Assembly: GCA_004352715.1 (NCBI GenBank)
Contig: SCFE01000055.1
Span: 1,387,796 to 1,451,795 of the forward strand
DNA from: Hofstenia miamia
Lineage: Eukaryota > Xenacoelomorpha > Acoela
DNA length: 64,000 nt
Direction: 5' to 3'
Shown: positions 37,613-48,849 of the stretch, one piece after another
Position numbering within the stretch: the first letter of the stretch is position 1
How the letters are laid out: each line of letters starts with the position of its first letter
Program-made: the position numbers and the translations under genes
The notes under the pieces: generated by a model
The model's input: the letters and a program-made list of their open reading frames with translations, nothing else
Databases searched by the model: none
What the model was told of the DNA's origin: nothing

Positions 37613-37923
37613 GATTATTAAGGTTAGATCGCTTTCAATTTCAAAGTGAAAAATTAAGGCTCAATCAACACATCAACATTTGACTTAAGACTGGGATTCG
37701 ACCAAATTTACATTAATTATTACTAAGGAAACGGAGTTGGGTCTTCGCGGCCCTAAGTCTATAATATCAGCTCATTTATATTTCTGAATACAACTAATGC
37801 TCACGGGCTACAATTTTAAGATAAGTAAATATACTAATTCGTGAGGTAACCTTTTCATATATGCCCTTTGTCATGTGCCCTAATTTTACCCAAAAGTACC
37901 GATATTTAATAAATGACAAAAAA

Positions 37924-38160
37924 ACCATGTGTTGTGTTTTTAATATTTTATTATGTCTTCATCATGCATTTTAGAAGCGAAATAAGTAATAAATGTGATC
38001 ATCATACATTAGTAAAATAATTTTTATTCATAATTTTAGCCTATGACATTCCTTAATTAACCATTTAATATTAGAAGCACATTCAAAGCATGGTAACACT
38101 TAATGCAAAAGAGTGAATAGAACCACACAAAATTGAGTCAATTATTGTAGTATTATACAC
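37924..38160 (+). repeat. Direct repeat, copy 2
   Basis: Second copy of the 37,400 repeat, with about 20 bp of extra sequence near its start. It is followed after 40 bp by an unidentified 123-codon ORF. The pair could be LTR-like or pseudo-LTR ends of a tiny element or a simple segmental duplication. Confidence 0.8.
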
Positions 38161-38199
38161 CTGTAGATGATAGATGAAGAATGACCAAAAATCTTCAAT

Positions 38200-38571
38200 A
38201 TGTTAATTAAGTTAAATTATCTAAATGCATCTGAAATATTTGTACCAGGATTAATGAAAACGAACATTAAAGTATTAAAAAGACCTATTAAATTATTCAC
38301 GAAGATTTCAAAATTAAACACAGATCATTTAATTTCAATCATCAATAACGCCTTTAAATCGCAGTTTCTAAAAACATCAAAAATGATAATCGATGTTCCT
38401 AATAATCCTTTAAAAGAAAAATTTCTTGAAAGCACAATGGAATATACTAGAACATTACTAAGATCAACACTATCACATAAAACTTTATATACTAAAACTT
38501 TCGTTTCAGCAGCTAATCAATATACAAATACAGAAGAATTTCCAACATTTATGAACATATACATGAATTAA
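38200..38571 (+). CDS. Unidentified 123-codon ORF, probably a transposon fragment
   Basis: Open from an ATG at 38,200 to a stop at 38,569-38,571, with a lysine/threonine/asparagine-rich composition typical of coding in this genome and no recognised domain. Visible features are a basic helix-like stretch (VLKRPIKLFTKISKL), a PNNPLKEKF turn and a TLYTKTFVSA segment. No cysteine pairs, membrane segment or signal peptide. It ends about 50 bp before a (TAA)n(TA)n tract, the same kind of trinucleotide tail seen after LINE 3' ends here, so it may be the C-terminus of a + strand retroelement. The start codon is only the first ATG. It may not be expressed. Confidence 0.3.
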   Translation: MLIKLNYLNASEIFVPGLMKTNIKVLKRPIKLFTKISKLNTDHLISIINNAFKSQFLKTSKMIIDVPNNPLKEKFLESTMEYTRTLLRSTLSHKTLYTKTFVSAANQYTNTEEFPTFMNIYMN

Positions 38572-38618
38572 TTTCTAATTACATTTGTAAAAACATTTAT
38601 ACTGGAAGAAAAACTTTC

Positions 38619-38621
<3 letters not shown>

Positions 38622-38677
<56 letters not shown>

Positions 38678-38679
38678 CA

Positions 38680-38712
<33 letters not shown>

Positions 38713-38763
38713 NNNNNNNNNNNNNNNNNNNNNNNNNNNNNNNNNNNNNNNNNNNNNTATATA
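38622..38763. repeat. (TAA)n(TA)n array with 45-bp N gap
   Basis: TAA repeats (about 9 units) pass into TA repeats and N at 38,713-38,757. Confidence 0.92.
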
Positions 38764-39437
38764 TACACTTACACTGCCTTAGGAATTGGCGCTGTGGTGA
38801 AGAGAGTGCCATTTCAAGAGAGATAGAGTGCCAATGTCAGCCCGGGTGAAGTTTTGTAAAAAAAGATCAAAAAATGTAATCCCACCTCTTAGTTAAGCGT
38901 TTTAAATATATTACAAATATATTCAAAAAAGTTTGAGTTGAAATGTTTCACTTACATTTTGGGTATTAGCTATAGAACAGGGCGCAGATAGACAGAGAGC
39001 TGGATATATATATATATAATGCTCTTTAAAGAAATTCTTCCCGTAAATTTTGTATAAATATCAGAAATTCTTGAAATTTCAACATTTGGGTGATTCCTGT
39101 TAAACAACAACAATCCAATAGGCCTAGATGAAGAACATAAATTCAATAAAGTTCAATTAACTATGAGAAATATATTGAAAATTTGCTAATATCTAACAGT
39201 GCCATAAAATATTAATAACAATTTTACGAATGAATATTGTAATTTAATTTATATAAACTAAAATTTATTTAGATAATATAAATGTCTATAAGTACATAGA
39301 TAGTGGCTAGACAATGATCACTTCTTTTGTATGTCGTAGATTTTTAAGGTAAAGTGAGTCAAGACGATGGCCAATCAAACCTGACCTGCTTTGTGCTTAT
39401 AGATATGTACATATAAAATTAAGGAGTATCAAGGCCT

Positions 39438-40109
39438 ACTTTAATCACGGCCTGGCGATTTGCAGTACAAGAAACGAAAAGTAGCAATAAATCATTTGCA
39501 AGTAGGGAATTAGTGTAAATTTTTGTCCAAATATCCAATACAAAGAATGTAAAAAATTCCCATTAAATTTGTGGAGTTACAACCTTTGAAGTTGCTTGGC
39601 AACAAAGAAGAGTTCATCAAACAATTAAAGGTTTTCACAAGCAAATAAGTAAGTTAAATTTCTAGAAATATTTCATCTCAAAGTAGAAAGGTTANNNNNN
39701 NNNNNNNNNNNNNNNAATTCCCATTAAATTTGTGGAGTTACAACCTTTGAAGTTGCTTGGCAACAAAGAAGAGTTCATCAAACAATTAAAGGTTTTCACA
39801 AGCAAATAAGTAAGTTAAATTTCTAGAAATATTTCATCTCAAAGTAGAAAGGTTAGAGCCACATTTCTGATTTTTATGAGGTCAAATCATAAATTTTGAT
39901 ATGCAGAAAGATGATTGTTTATTGTTAATGGCCTCTTTATATTTGAAGGTGGTTTTTGCCATTTTCAAGTAAGCAAATCGCTCCAAAAGGCGCATAGATG
40001 TGTACAATAGCTAATTCTTTGATTTGGTTACTTAAAATGATTTGTTGCATCAAATCCTGGTCTTAGTTTTGTTAATTTTACTGAAAATCGCCAGGCCGTG
40101 ATTACAGTA
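39438..40109. mobile_element. Candidate inverted-repeat element (ends with taatcacggcctgg)
   Basis: ctactttaatcacggcctgg followed by cgattt (from about 39,437) is the near-perfect reverse complement of aaaatcg + ccaggccgtgattacagtag (to about 40,110), giving an inverted pair of about 25 bp, 650 bp apart. Outside the pair, aaggc (left) and gccatggg (right) continue weakly. No ORF lies inside, and an assembly duplication of 140 bp plus 21 N lies within, so the true length is about 510 bp. No target duplication was confirmed. Confidence 0.55.
39555..39855. other. Assembly duplication around a 21-bp N gap
   Basis: 140 bp at 39,555-39,694 is repeated at 39,716-39,855 with N at 39,695-39,715 between. 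This is the same pattern and gap size as at 20.5 kb and is probably an unmerged contig overlap. Confidence 0.85.
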
Positions 40110-40548
40110 GGCCATGGGAGTATTTATAGGGCATATTTCATATACAAAGACTTAGCATCACCACACCCTCATATATCCCCCTAACTAGTCATTTCGACTA
40201 GTTTCTTGTTATATGTCAATCATCTCATTTAAAAATGTGTTAATTTTTGTCTATCCCAATTCTGTACATCTTTTAAACTGAGTGGATAAAGTGAACTTAT
40301 TTGGGGTTTGAGTTTTAGTCCAAACAATAAAGTAATTACGAAAATATATGAAATATATGCAACATAAACATTAAAATATTTTTATAATTGCATAGTTAAG
40401 TGCTTGCATTATCACTATGTTTTTTCAGGAAGCTCCAGTCCTATAATGAGTGATTTGTAAAGGTTTAATTAATTGTTTTAGAACTTATTTTTTACTTAGT
40501 AATTGGTTTACTATAGTGAACATTTCCTAAGTAAATTTTCAAGTGTTT

Positions 40549-40767
40549 ATGTTGTGTGTAATTTATTTTTGTGAATTCCACAAAATCTCTAAAGAGAATT
40601 GTACTTCATTTGTGAGTTATTTTTGTGGATTCCACAAACTTTCTGAAGAAAATTTGAATTCACTTGTTAGTCATTTTTGTGGATTCCACAAAACCTCTGA
40701 AAGTGCTTTTGTTCAACTTGTTAATCATTTTTGTGAATTCCACAAAAAATCAAAACTAGCATTCTAA
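40549..40767 (+). CDS. Small ORF built from an 18-residue tandem repeat (54 bp)
   Basis: The ORF from the ATG at 40,549 (a GTG lies in frame at 40,543) encodes three full 18-residue units and a partial fourth: units start at 40,567, 40,621, 40,675 and 40,729, exactly 54 bp apart and in one frame. Each unit opens with F-C-(E/G)-F-H-K-x-S, then a variable S/E/N-rich part and L-V-x-H/Y. A Cys and a His spaced C-x2-H occur in every unit. At DNA level each unit starts with an inverted repeat, ttttgtgga-t-tccacaaa (perfect or one change). No signal peptide or membrane helix. The reading frame could be open simply because 54 is a multiple of 3 and the units lack stops, so coding is unproven. No family recognised. 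Confidence 0.4.
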   Translation: MLCVIYFCEFHKISKENCTSFVSYFCGFHKLSEENLNSLVSHFCGFHKTSESAFVQLVNHFCEFHKKSKLAF

Positions 40768-40770
40768 GTC

Positions 40771-42650
40771 TTTATTTGTAATAATAAAAATGGGGAAAAA
40801 AATATATATAAGTACATATATATAATTTTCATTGAATTAAATATAATTTTTAATGTCATGAAAACATTGTGTCAATATCTTTCTTAAAACAATTTTATGG
40901 ACATCTGTGAGAGGGTAGTACTAATGTATTTTTATGCTGAAATATTTTTTACCAAAAGTATGCACATTTATACTAATAGACACATAAATGTTGTTTCAAG
41001 TGATCCACAGCCATTAACATTCGTGTTTGAATTTGCCCACCTAGACTAAAAGCACATTTCTGTATATTTAAAGGATTAAACTGCACCGATTTATTCTTCA
41101 TTTTAGCTTGTGCAAATGTTTTCATGGATTTCCTGTAGGGCATTCAGCTTTTCTTTGTACATCTCCCCATGTATTAGTTCTATGACATTATCAAGTGTCT
41201 CACACTCGCTGCAAGGAACTAACCGCCCTTGCAGCTGCTTTATAACTGAAATACACAGTAATGAAATGCAATTCCTACATTAAGTTGTTGTGCAGCAAGT
41301 AAATAAGTTTTAAAATTTCCAATATTTGTGAGCCTTCAGTTTCGAGGTATTGCAGGAACAGATAAAATTCAGTGAAATATTTGGTATCTGTGACATTCGC
41401 GTGTGAAATACGATGGAATATATGAGCTATCATGGAAATATACGTTAAGGAAAACTATGTCAAAATATGCATAAAAATCTGTTTTATTTCCTATCCCTGA
41501 TTATGGCTATGATGTTTGAAGCGCATTTTATCTATGATTGACATAACATGGTGATTGATTTGCTTAAAATTATGATTTCATAGTTGTAAAATTAAGCTTT
41601 TCAGTGATTTTAACAAAAAACATAATTTTTTATTGATGTAAACTTCATTGATGGTATGATAGCTTAAGTATGTTTCTTTTTAGTAGCACTACTAAAAATT
41701 TTCTTGTTAGCATCAAGCAATTTTCGTCAAATATCATTTAGCCATGGTACTGAAAATTGTAAGAGCGACATAATATGCAATTACAAATATTTACAGTTAC
41801 AGATTATATCAAAGAGTCCAGTCATTCTTACAGAAAACATTTTTCGATTGGAATTACAAAAGAGTTTAGTAATTCCTCAATATTGTTTTAATAACATAGT
41901 ACTTCAATTTAAAAATCAGTGGTGACATATTTAATCTGGAAACTTCATTTAAACATTGATAAATTTTTTGAAGAAACAAGTAATTCAATTGCGAGATTTT
42001 TACCAAAGCGTAAGAAGTGATGAGCGATTTTGTCAGTAAATTTAATTGAATTCCCTGTAACAATGCTCCGCAATCTAAAATTTACAATGTTGAATTGTTT
42101 CCCCACAATGTGGTTGACGCATGATCATTGTGAATACAAACTTAATAAATTGAGATTTCGACTGCGCTTGAAACTAACAAACTATACTATGCAAACAATG
42201 GTTACTGGAGAGAGTTTATATATTTTATATACTATGTATATATATATATTGTTTGTTCTCATGGGAATTAGACCACTATATTATCTGAAGACTAGGTATG
42301 GTAAGAATTGTATATTTTTATAAAATCGAATCTCACATTAAAAAAAATCTTGACTCCCATATATTTCAGGCACAACAATAAGTTTCAACAAAAATCTTCA
42401 TCATTGTATGAGCGGGCCCAACCCCATAGATGGGTCCATGTTAAGGGCATGGCAAAAAGTTTGGAATATTTTCAAATATATTCTAAATTGTTCGTACAGA
42501 ATGGTCTGATGTTTCCGTATTACGTATTTTATGTGCTTAGTCAATCGAATCAGTTAACACAGTATCTTTTTCATCTTAGCAAATATTTATATTGATTAAA
42601 AAATATTTGTGTATGCCTTTCACGTGATAATATGAAAACGATTGAAAATT
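40771..42650. other. AT-rich DNA, no gene recognised
   Basis: Several short ORFs (for example 41,704-41,925 and 42,030-42,323) have no recognisable domain. The segment around 42,290-42,310 weakly resembles part of the dispersed repeat at 10.9 and 51.4 kb. Confidence 0.45.
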
Positions 42651-42752
42651 GGTTTTTTTCGTTCATACACAGCCAACAATCAAGGACTATTAAAAAATTT
42701 AAATTTCAACACACTTTATTCACGCGGCAGAATTATCATATAATTAGTTTGT

Positions 42753-43538
42753 TCAATACTTCGTATGTCCACCTCTGGCATTAAGTAGAGCACGTACACG
42801 TCGTGGCATACTGGAAACAAGGGTAGTTAGAGTTTCAACCGGTATATCCTGCCAACGAATCACCACAGCCTGTCTCAGTTCGGCTACATTTGTTGGGATA
42901 TTGTCCATGTTGTTCAATCAACGAGAAACTTCCGCCCACAGATTCTCTATTGGATTCATATCCGTCGACATGGCAAGCCACTCCATATGATCCACACCCT
43001 CCTTTTCCAGATAATCTTGTATCAGTCGTGGTCTATGAGGGGTAACGTTGTCATCTTGGTATATAAAGTTTGCTCTGAAATGTCATCTGGCAAATGGTAA
43101 CATGTTGGCTGGTTGAGGTTTCCCTTCACTATGTGCAGGTCAGACTTACCATCACTGTGGAAAGCACCCCAGACAGTTACCCCACCGCCTCCAGCCTAGA
43201 CTCTGGGTAGTATGCAGTCTTCGTGTAGGGTCTCATGAACCTGATGATGAACTAACAGGGTTATTTGTAAAGCGTATCCAGTCTCTGGCGGAAATCTTTG
43301 TTCGACGATTACGACACAACCGTAGTAACAGATAACGATCCTCACGTAAAGTGGTCTCTCGGGGACATCCAGCTCTGGATTTTGGCTTGAGTACACCGGT
43401 CTGCCTGTACCGCTTCAGTATTTTAGACACTGCACCCTGACTGATCTTTAAATTGGCTGCAATGGCTCCTTGTTTCACTCCTGCCTGACGCATACCAAGG
43501 ATGCGGTTGCATATTTCAGCATTCAGGTGACGTCTCAT
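42753..43538 (-). pseudogene. Tc1-family transposase pseudogene (DD34E type)
   Basis: The minus strand begins at MRRHLNAEICNRILGM (ATG at 43,536-43,538, preferred over the ATG at 43,640 because the paired helix-turn-helix domain starts here). The DNA-binding domain includes AANLKISQGAVSKILKRY and a GRPR-like basic linker (RAGCPRETT). The frame stops at 43,233. After a gap in the alignment comes GGGGVTVWGAFHSDGKSDL. Then, in another frame, FIYQDDNVTPHRPRLIQDYL with the second catalytic Asp, and STDMNPIENLW with the final Glu; 34 residues separate them, as in DD34E Tc1 elements. It ends RVRALLNARGGHTKY-stop (42,753-42,755). The FSDES region with the first Asp is deleted, and frameshifts are present. 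No TIRs were found. Confidence 0.92.
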
Positions 43539-43879
43539 GTTGTCTATAATCGCTTGACAGAAGATAAACAGCACACATAACCTGTAAAAAAAGTTACAGT
43601 CTTTTATTCCGAATTGGGGAACAATTATAATTTTGCTCACATTTGGGATTGGTTATGTTGTACTCAATTTTTGGGTTGATAGAAGAGAACGATATAAACA
43701 AAAATTACATGTATAGAAAGACCATAAACTCATGTACATTTTGAGCACAAACACACCTGTCTGCTGTCAATTTAAGTAATGCAAATTGAGCGAAACATTT
43801 TATTATAAACATGATTTTGAAAATATTTCAAACTTTATGTCATGCCTTGTAGAATGCAAGTAATCAAGAAATGACTGTA

Positions 43880-45775
43880 TGTGATTACTGAAAATAGTTA
43901 AAACTGCAGGGGATGTCAATCAAGGCATGCTAAGAGGTCTTCTTTCTGCTCACAAGAGTCTGATTAGGGTGAAGAAGTTAGGCTGGTTGCTGGAAGAGGA
44001 AAGAAAACGAACTTAATGCCGAGAACTCTGGAAACTTAAATTGCAAGGCATTCTGGAGAATCATCCCGACAAAGGTATACAATTGTGGCGGAGTTCCACC
44101 CCATGCATAGACCAATCATTTAACAGAGATTTATGACCACGGCAACTACCTGCATGTTCTCGTATTAATTTTTACAGAATAGACGGAGAGATATTACACA
44201 ATGATCTTCTAGATGGGGACATTTATGAGAAGGAAATTACTGAGATTTGTAAAACGAGGAAGAGCAGTAGTATTTACAAGATATTCTGTTTTTCGCTCCA
44301 ATTCTTGTTTTTATATTTAATCAGATATTACTTGGGGGTAAAAACAAGAAGCCTCTCTTCCGGTTAACTGGCTGACTGCGTTCATTATCCCACCCACAAA
44401 GGCAAAGGTGCTAAAAGTGACGGCGTCTCTTATCGAGGAATTTCTCTACTCTGCAACATTTTTAAATTGTTCACATCTGTTTTGCGCTGTCGACTACAGA
44501 CATGGGCGGAATTGAATGACATCCTCCCGACCCGAAGAGCAACAAGGTTTTAGAAAAAGCCGATCAACACAGTCAGCAATTAAAGATTTTACTCAAGTAT
44601 ATTTAAAACAGCCTGGAGTATAGCAGCCGACATGCATGTTATGCTATTTTCGTTGATTTTTCGAAAGCATTTGACTCCATTAACAGGGTGAAGCTTTAGC
44701 AAAAATTGTCGCATATTGGAGTCTCGGATAGTTTTCTTAGAACAATTTGGTTGCTTTTGGAAGAGAACTTCCTATCTGTTCTAAGTGGGTCTGTGGTACT
44801 AGAACCAGTGAAGCAGTCTGTCGGCTTTCAACAGGGAGATTCATTATCCACACTGCTCTTCTCACTGTATACATAGGACTTGGTAGTAACCCTCAAATCA
44901 AACAAAAATATTTACATTTTGATGTATGCTGAAGATGTAGTTGTCTATGGAGTACATCTACCGGACCTACAGATCGCAATTAACTGCCTATCTTAATATT
45001 GCTCATCAAATGAAATGACGGTAAATATTGGAAAGTCAAGATTTATGAAATTTCGCCTAGGTGGACATCTTTAAGAAACGGACCTATTTGTTATAATGGA
45101 TCGCCATTGCAATACGTTAACCGGTTCCTGTACTTAGGGTTTATATTGCAACCAACTCTTAGTTTCGACGCATATTGTGCCTACGTGAAGAACAAGACCT
45201 ACGCATCGATTGCTTCATATTGGCAATTGGTTAGCCTAGCCAAGATTGACATGTGTTGCGCATAAAATTTTCTTTGGCAAGATATATCCCATTATCACAT
45301 ATGCTATGCAGTCATTTAAAAAATGGATTACCCTGCGAGATATTGATGAACACCTTGAGCATGCATAGTCGCGATATTTGATGCCGACTTTGGGTCTAGC
45401 AAACAACGCATCTGCTACTCAGTGTGGGGGACATCTCAAAATGGTCACAATTAAGGAATGTTTTAATAGCTCAATTTAGCCTCGCCTTACCAGAAGCTCC
45501 AAATAACCAACCGTATTTTCTTCCTTTTTTGAGGAACCCCCTGAATCATTGGTGTGAAGATAGTAGTTTATTGGCGCGTTATTCTATACATGGGCTGCAC
45601 TTCCGAATATGCAAAAATGTGGATTGTTATGCTCCATTACCAGAATATTTGTGCAGGCTGTGCAACGGCAAAGCTACACAGCAACACGTGGAACTCTGTG
45701 TTCACATTGTGGGGGTCTCGCTTTTAAGCAGACTCCATTTTATTAAAAAAAATTGTATTGCCTATTTGGGTTGAA
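43880..45775 (+). pseudogene. LINE ORF2 relic with RT and C-terminal CCHC motif
   Basis: Plus-strand fragments in order: linker (LIRVKKLGWLLEEE near 43,960); HKGKGAKSDGVSYRGISLL (about 44,393-44,450) and the GFRKSRSTQSAI block (about 44,545-44,580); motif A FVDFSKAFDSI (44,649-44,681); QQGDSLSTLLFSLY (about 44,830-44,870); and the catalytic box as YAED (44,925-44,936) followed by VVVYG. Further on are MTVNIGKSRFMKF and FLYLGFILQPTL, a thumb region with LEHA-SRYLMPTLGLANNA, and an open C-terminus (45,424-45,771). There residues C77, C80, H88 and C92 form C-x2-C-x7-H-x3-C, the zinc-knuckle-like motif near the end of many I/R1/RTE-like ORF2 proteins. Many frameshifts; not functional. It lies head-to-head with the Tc1 pseudogene. 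Confidence 0.85.
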
Positions 45776-46558
45776 TAAAAGTAATATATAAAGATTATTT
45801 CTCTTTTTTCCAATTTCTAGAAATTAAGTCAAATAAAAACACAACTGTTAGTAAGATCATTTGCTCAAAAAGATACCTATATTCATAACAGAAAAAATGC
45901 ATTTTTGCCTGCCAAAAAAATATGACTTGATTATATGACTAGAAAAATTATTGCTTTCAATTTATTTCTATTTTATTTTTCATGCCGAATATGCATGATG
46001 TCTGTTTGTGACAGTCTTAAAGAATGATTTAATTCCCATATCGTAGTGCTTCATGAACATGTTTGGTGTCCTAAACTAGAATTTATATTTTGTATAACAT
46101 ATAATGCAATGCATTGCAATTTATTCGATTTCAAAATTGTACTTCTTAAATTTAAATTTATTATGACATATATTTTAAGTATTAATTAGAATTTTTGTAT
46201 GTGACAGTATGTTGTCTTGAAATGCTTTGTCCAAGATATACTTTGTGATATGCGCAGATTTGGAAATGGGGTGCGTTTTTTCGGTTCTTTTCCATCCCAG
46301 CCGTGTTTATAATTCTAGCCCATCGGCTCGGCGTCACTTGAACATTGCAAATTAGATTTAAGGAAAGTAGTTGTGTAACCAGAAAATCTCATTGTATTTA
46401 CTGGAACTGAATATGTCAACGTAACTGAGATTAACATGGGACTGGGAGAACTATGTGTAAAATGGCACAGTAATATTAAAATTCGCAAACTCCAAACAAC
46501 GAAAATAATCCCTTTCCAGTTCCAGACATAATTTTGACACCGACCTATTTACGCACTG
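45776..46558. other. AT-rich DNA, no gene recognised
   Basis: Nothing supported. A slightly GC-rich patch is at 46,268-46,345. Confidence 0.5.
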
Positions 46559-46559
46559 G

Positions 46560-46593
<34 letters not shown>

Positions 46594-47593
46594 NNNNNNN
46601 NNNNNNNNNNNNNNNNNNNNNNNNNNNNNNNNNNNNNNNNNNNNNNNNNNNNNNNNNNNNNNNNNNNNNNNNNNNNNNNNNNNNNNNNNNNNNNNNNNNN
46701 NNNNNNNNNNNNNNNNNNNNNNNNNNNNNNNNNNNNNNNNNNNNNNNNNNNNNNNNNNNNNNNNNNNNNNNNNNNNNNNNNNNNNNNNNNNNNNNNNNNN
46801 NNNNNNNNNNNNNNNNNNNNNNNNNNNNNNNNNNNNNNNNNNNNNNNNNNNNNNNNNNNNNNNNNNNNNNNNNNNNNNNNNNNNNNNNNNNNNNNNNNNN
46901 NNNNNNNNNNNNNNNNNNNNNNNNNNNNNNNNNNNNNNNNNNNNNNNNNNNNNNNNNNNNNNNNNNNNNNNNNNNNNNNNNNNNNNNNNNNNNNNNNNNN
47001 NNNNNNNNNNNNNNNNNNNNNNNNNNNNNNNNNNNNNNNNNNNNNNNNNNNNNNNNNNNNNNNNNNNNNNNNNNNNNNNNNNNNNNNNNNNNNNNNNNNN
47101 NNNNNNNNNNNNNNNNNNNNNNNNNNNNNNNNNNNNNNNNNNNNNNNNNNNNNNNNNNNNNNNNNNNNNNNNNNNNNNNNNNNNNNNNNNNNNNNNNNNN
47201 NNNNNNNNNNNNNNNNNNNNNNNNNNNNNNNNNNNNNNNNNNNNNNNNNNNNNNNNNNNNNNNNNNNNNNNNNNNNNNNNNNNNNNNNNNNNNNNNNNNN
47301 NNNNNNNNNNNNNNNNNNNNNNNNNNNNNNNNNNNNNNNNNNNNNNNNNNNNNNNNNNNNNNNNNNNNNNNNNNNNNNNNNNNNNNNNNNNNNNNNNNNN
47401 NNNNNNNNNNNNNNNNNNNNNNNNNNNNNNNNNNNNNNNNNNNNNNNNNNNNNNNNNNNNNNNNNNNNNNNNNNNNNNNNNNNNNNNNNNNNNNNNNNNN
47501 NNNNNNNNNNNNNNNNNNNNNNNNNNNNNNNNNNNNNNNNNNNNNNNNNNNNNNNNNNNNNNNNNNNNNNNNNNNNNNNNNNNNNNNNNNNNN
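46559..47593. repeat. (CTA)n tract and 1000-bp N gap
   Basis: About 11 ACT/CTA units at 46,560-46,593, then exactly 1000 N (46,594-47,593), a conventional unknown-length gap. The same CTA tract precedes a minus-strand LINE 3' end at 61,963, so this gap may hide another LINE copy. ORFs spanning the gap are artefacts. Confidence 0.85.
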
Positions 47594-48010
47594 GGGTGAA
47601 GTTGTGAGCTTACACTTCTGCATGGAAAACTTTACAATCTTATACAGCAGTTCCTAAAGGCCAATGAGTATGTATAACACTCATGCTATTTGAGCCACAA
47701 AGATCATTTATATGGACCTGCTCATGTGCAAAAAATCCCCAGACACTATCTTACAATCAACACTCATTTAATCATCAACACATGTATTCAGGCTCAGTCT
47801 CTGGAGTTGATTAACATCAGCTCACTCAGCCTCTCTACCATATCAGATCTCCATGTCAGTTTCACCTTTTCACAAAGTGCAGCCACACTGCAAGAGATTG
47901 ACAAAGTATGGGCAAACTTAAAAGCAGATCACAGTCCTGGAAACAGAGTGGCCTAAAATTAGAATTTCGAGTCTTTTTCATTGAGTATTAAGTTGAACAG
48001 TGGCAGATAA
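47594..48010. other. Unassigned, with an 88-codon ORF at 47,690-47,956
   Basis: The ORF (Ser/Ile/His-rich, S-S-L-S-L-S-T-I-S-D-L-H segment) has no recognised domain. I cannot tell whether it is a fragment of the sequence hidden in the adjacent gap. Confidence 0.3.
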
Positions 48011-48790
48011 TTTCATATTATTATTATTTATTATTATTATTATTTAATAGCTTTATTTAACTCTGTATGCACATACATGAATATATACATATATACACAA
48101 TATTTACAAATGACATATATATATATACAAACATGAATTACACAAAGGCTAAATATGCTACAACTATTAATTAAAATAAACTAAAAACAAATAAAAACAA
48201 AAAAAAACAAAATATTTACAGAACGCTAAAAAGTTAAATATTTATATATATATATATATAAACATAATTTGGATCTGTCTATTGTGTTCTTCAGCATTAC
48301 TGAGGAGGTGCTTTAGGGATTATTTTACTTTCCTCTATCAAATATTATAAGTCCCAAAGGGAACTTTTATAATTTGAGATATTCGAATTATTAACACAGT
48401 TCTGTGAATTTTTGGAAATTTGCCTAATGAAAATAGGTTAATAACAGGATAATATAAATTATATTGCCCTTTTTGGGGATAAAATACAATTTGCTGTTTA
48501 TTAATGTTGTTATTCGGTGAAAATCCTCTACAATATATATTTGTCCATAATTTTTCAATAATATTTCATGGAGAGCAATTTGCTTATTATTTGTGCTTTA
48601 GAAATGCTACTATACTTAGTGTATTGCAAACACAAATTATTTTAAAGCAAACAATGCTACAAGTTGCCAACAAATTGAATTTTTCTCAATGCTTTTTTCA
48701 AAAAACTGCAAATCCACTTGACTATTTACTATAAACTTAAATATACCAATTCTAAGATTAGTAATACATGTAAATTTATAGGTAGCTCTT
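48011..48790 (-). pseudogene. Candidate retroelement 3' end with (AAT)n tail
   Basis: The plus-strand ATT tract at 48,018-48,045 followed by aatagctttatttaac (a TTTATT signal, AATAAA in sense) has the same layout as the LINE 3' end at 61,963 (CTA tract, ggctttattaaac). On the minus strand a protein-like run without stops, QQIVFYPQKGQYNLYYPV and further to VPFGTYNI, covers about 48,345-48,500, but I do not recognise its family. An interspersed A-rich segment and TA repeat (48,240-48,260) lie between. Confidence 0.4.
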
Positions 48791-48849
48791 AATTCGAGAG
48801 AGGACATTATATAGCTCTTCTAAATATTGTTCTTTAACCTCAAAATACT

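Larger units (their letters stand above)
38764..40540. other. AT-rich DNA, no gene recognised
   Basis: Contains a (TA)n at about 39,004-39,019, the assembly duplication at 39,555-39,855, and two inverted echoes of one sequence: tactttaatcacggcctggcgattt near 39,438 and aaaatcgccaggccgtgattacagta near 40,083. The latter could mark the ends of a ~665-bp inverted-repeat element. Confidence 0.5.

Noticed and set aside
37700-37715. Possible tRNA B-box-like sequence (gggattcgacc)
   Set aside because: One mismatch to the B box on the reverse strand and no matching A box or stems nearby.
42600-43800. Terminal inverted repeats for the Tc1 pseudogene
   Set aside because: I compared both flanks and found no convincing inverted pair.
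46451-47623. Long ORFs on both strands across 46.5-47.6 kb
   Set aside because: They are almost entirely N plus a (CTA)n tract; open only because N has no stops.
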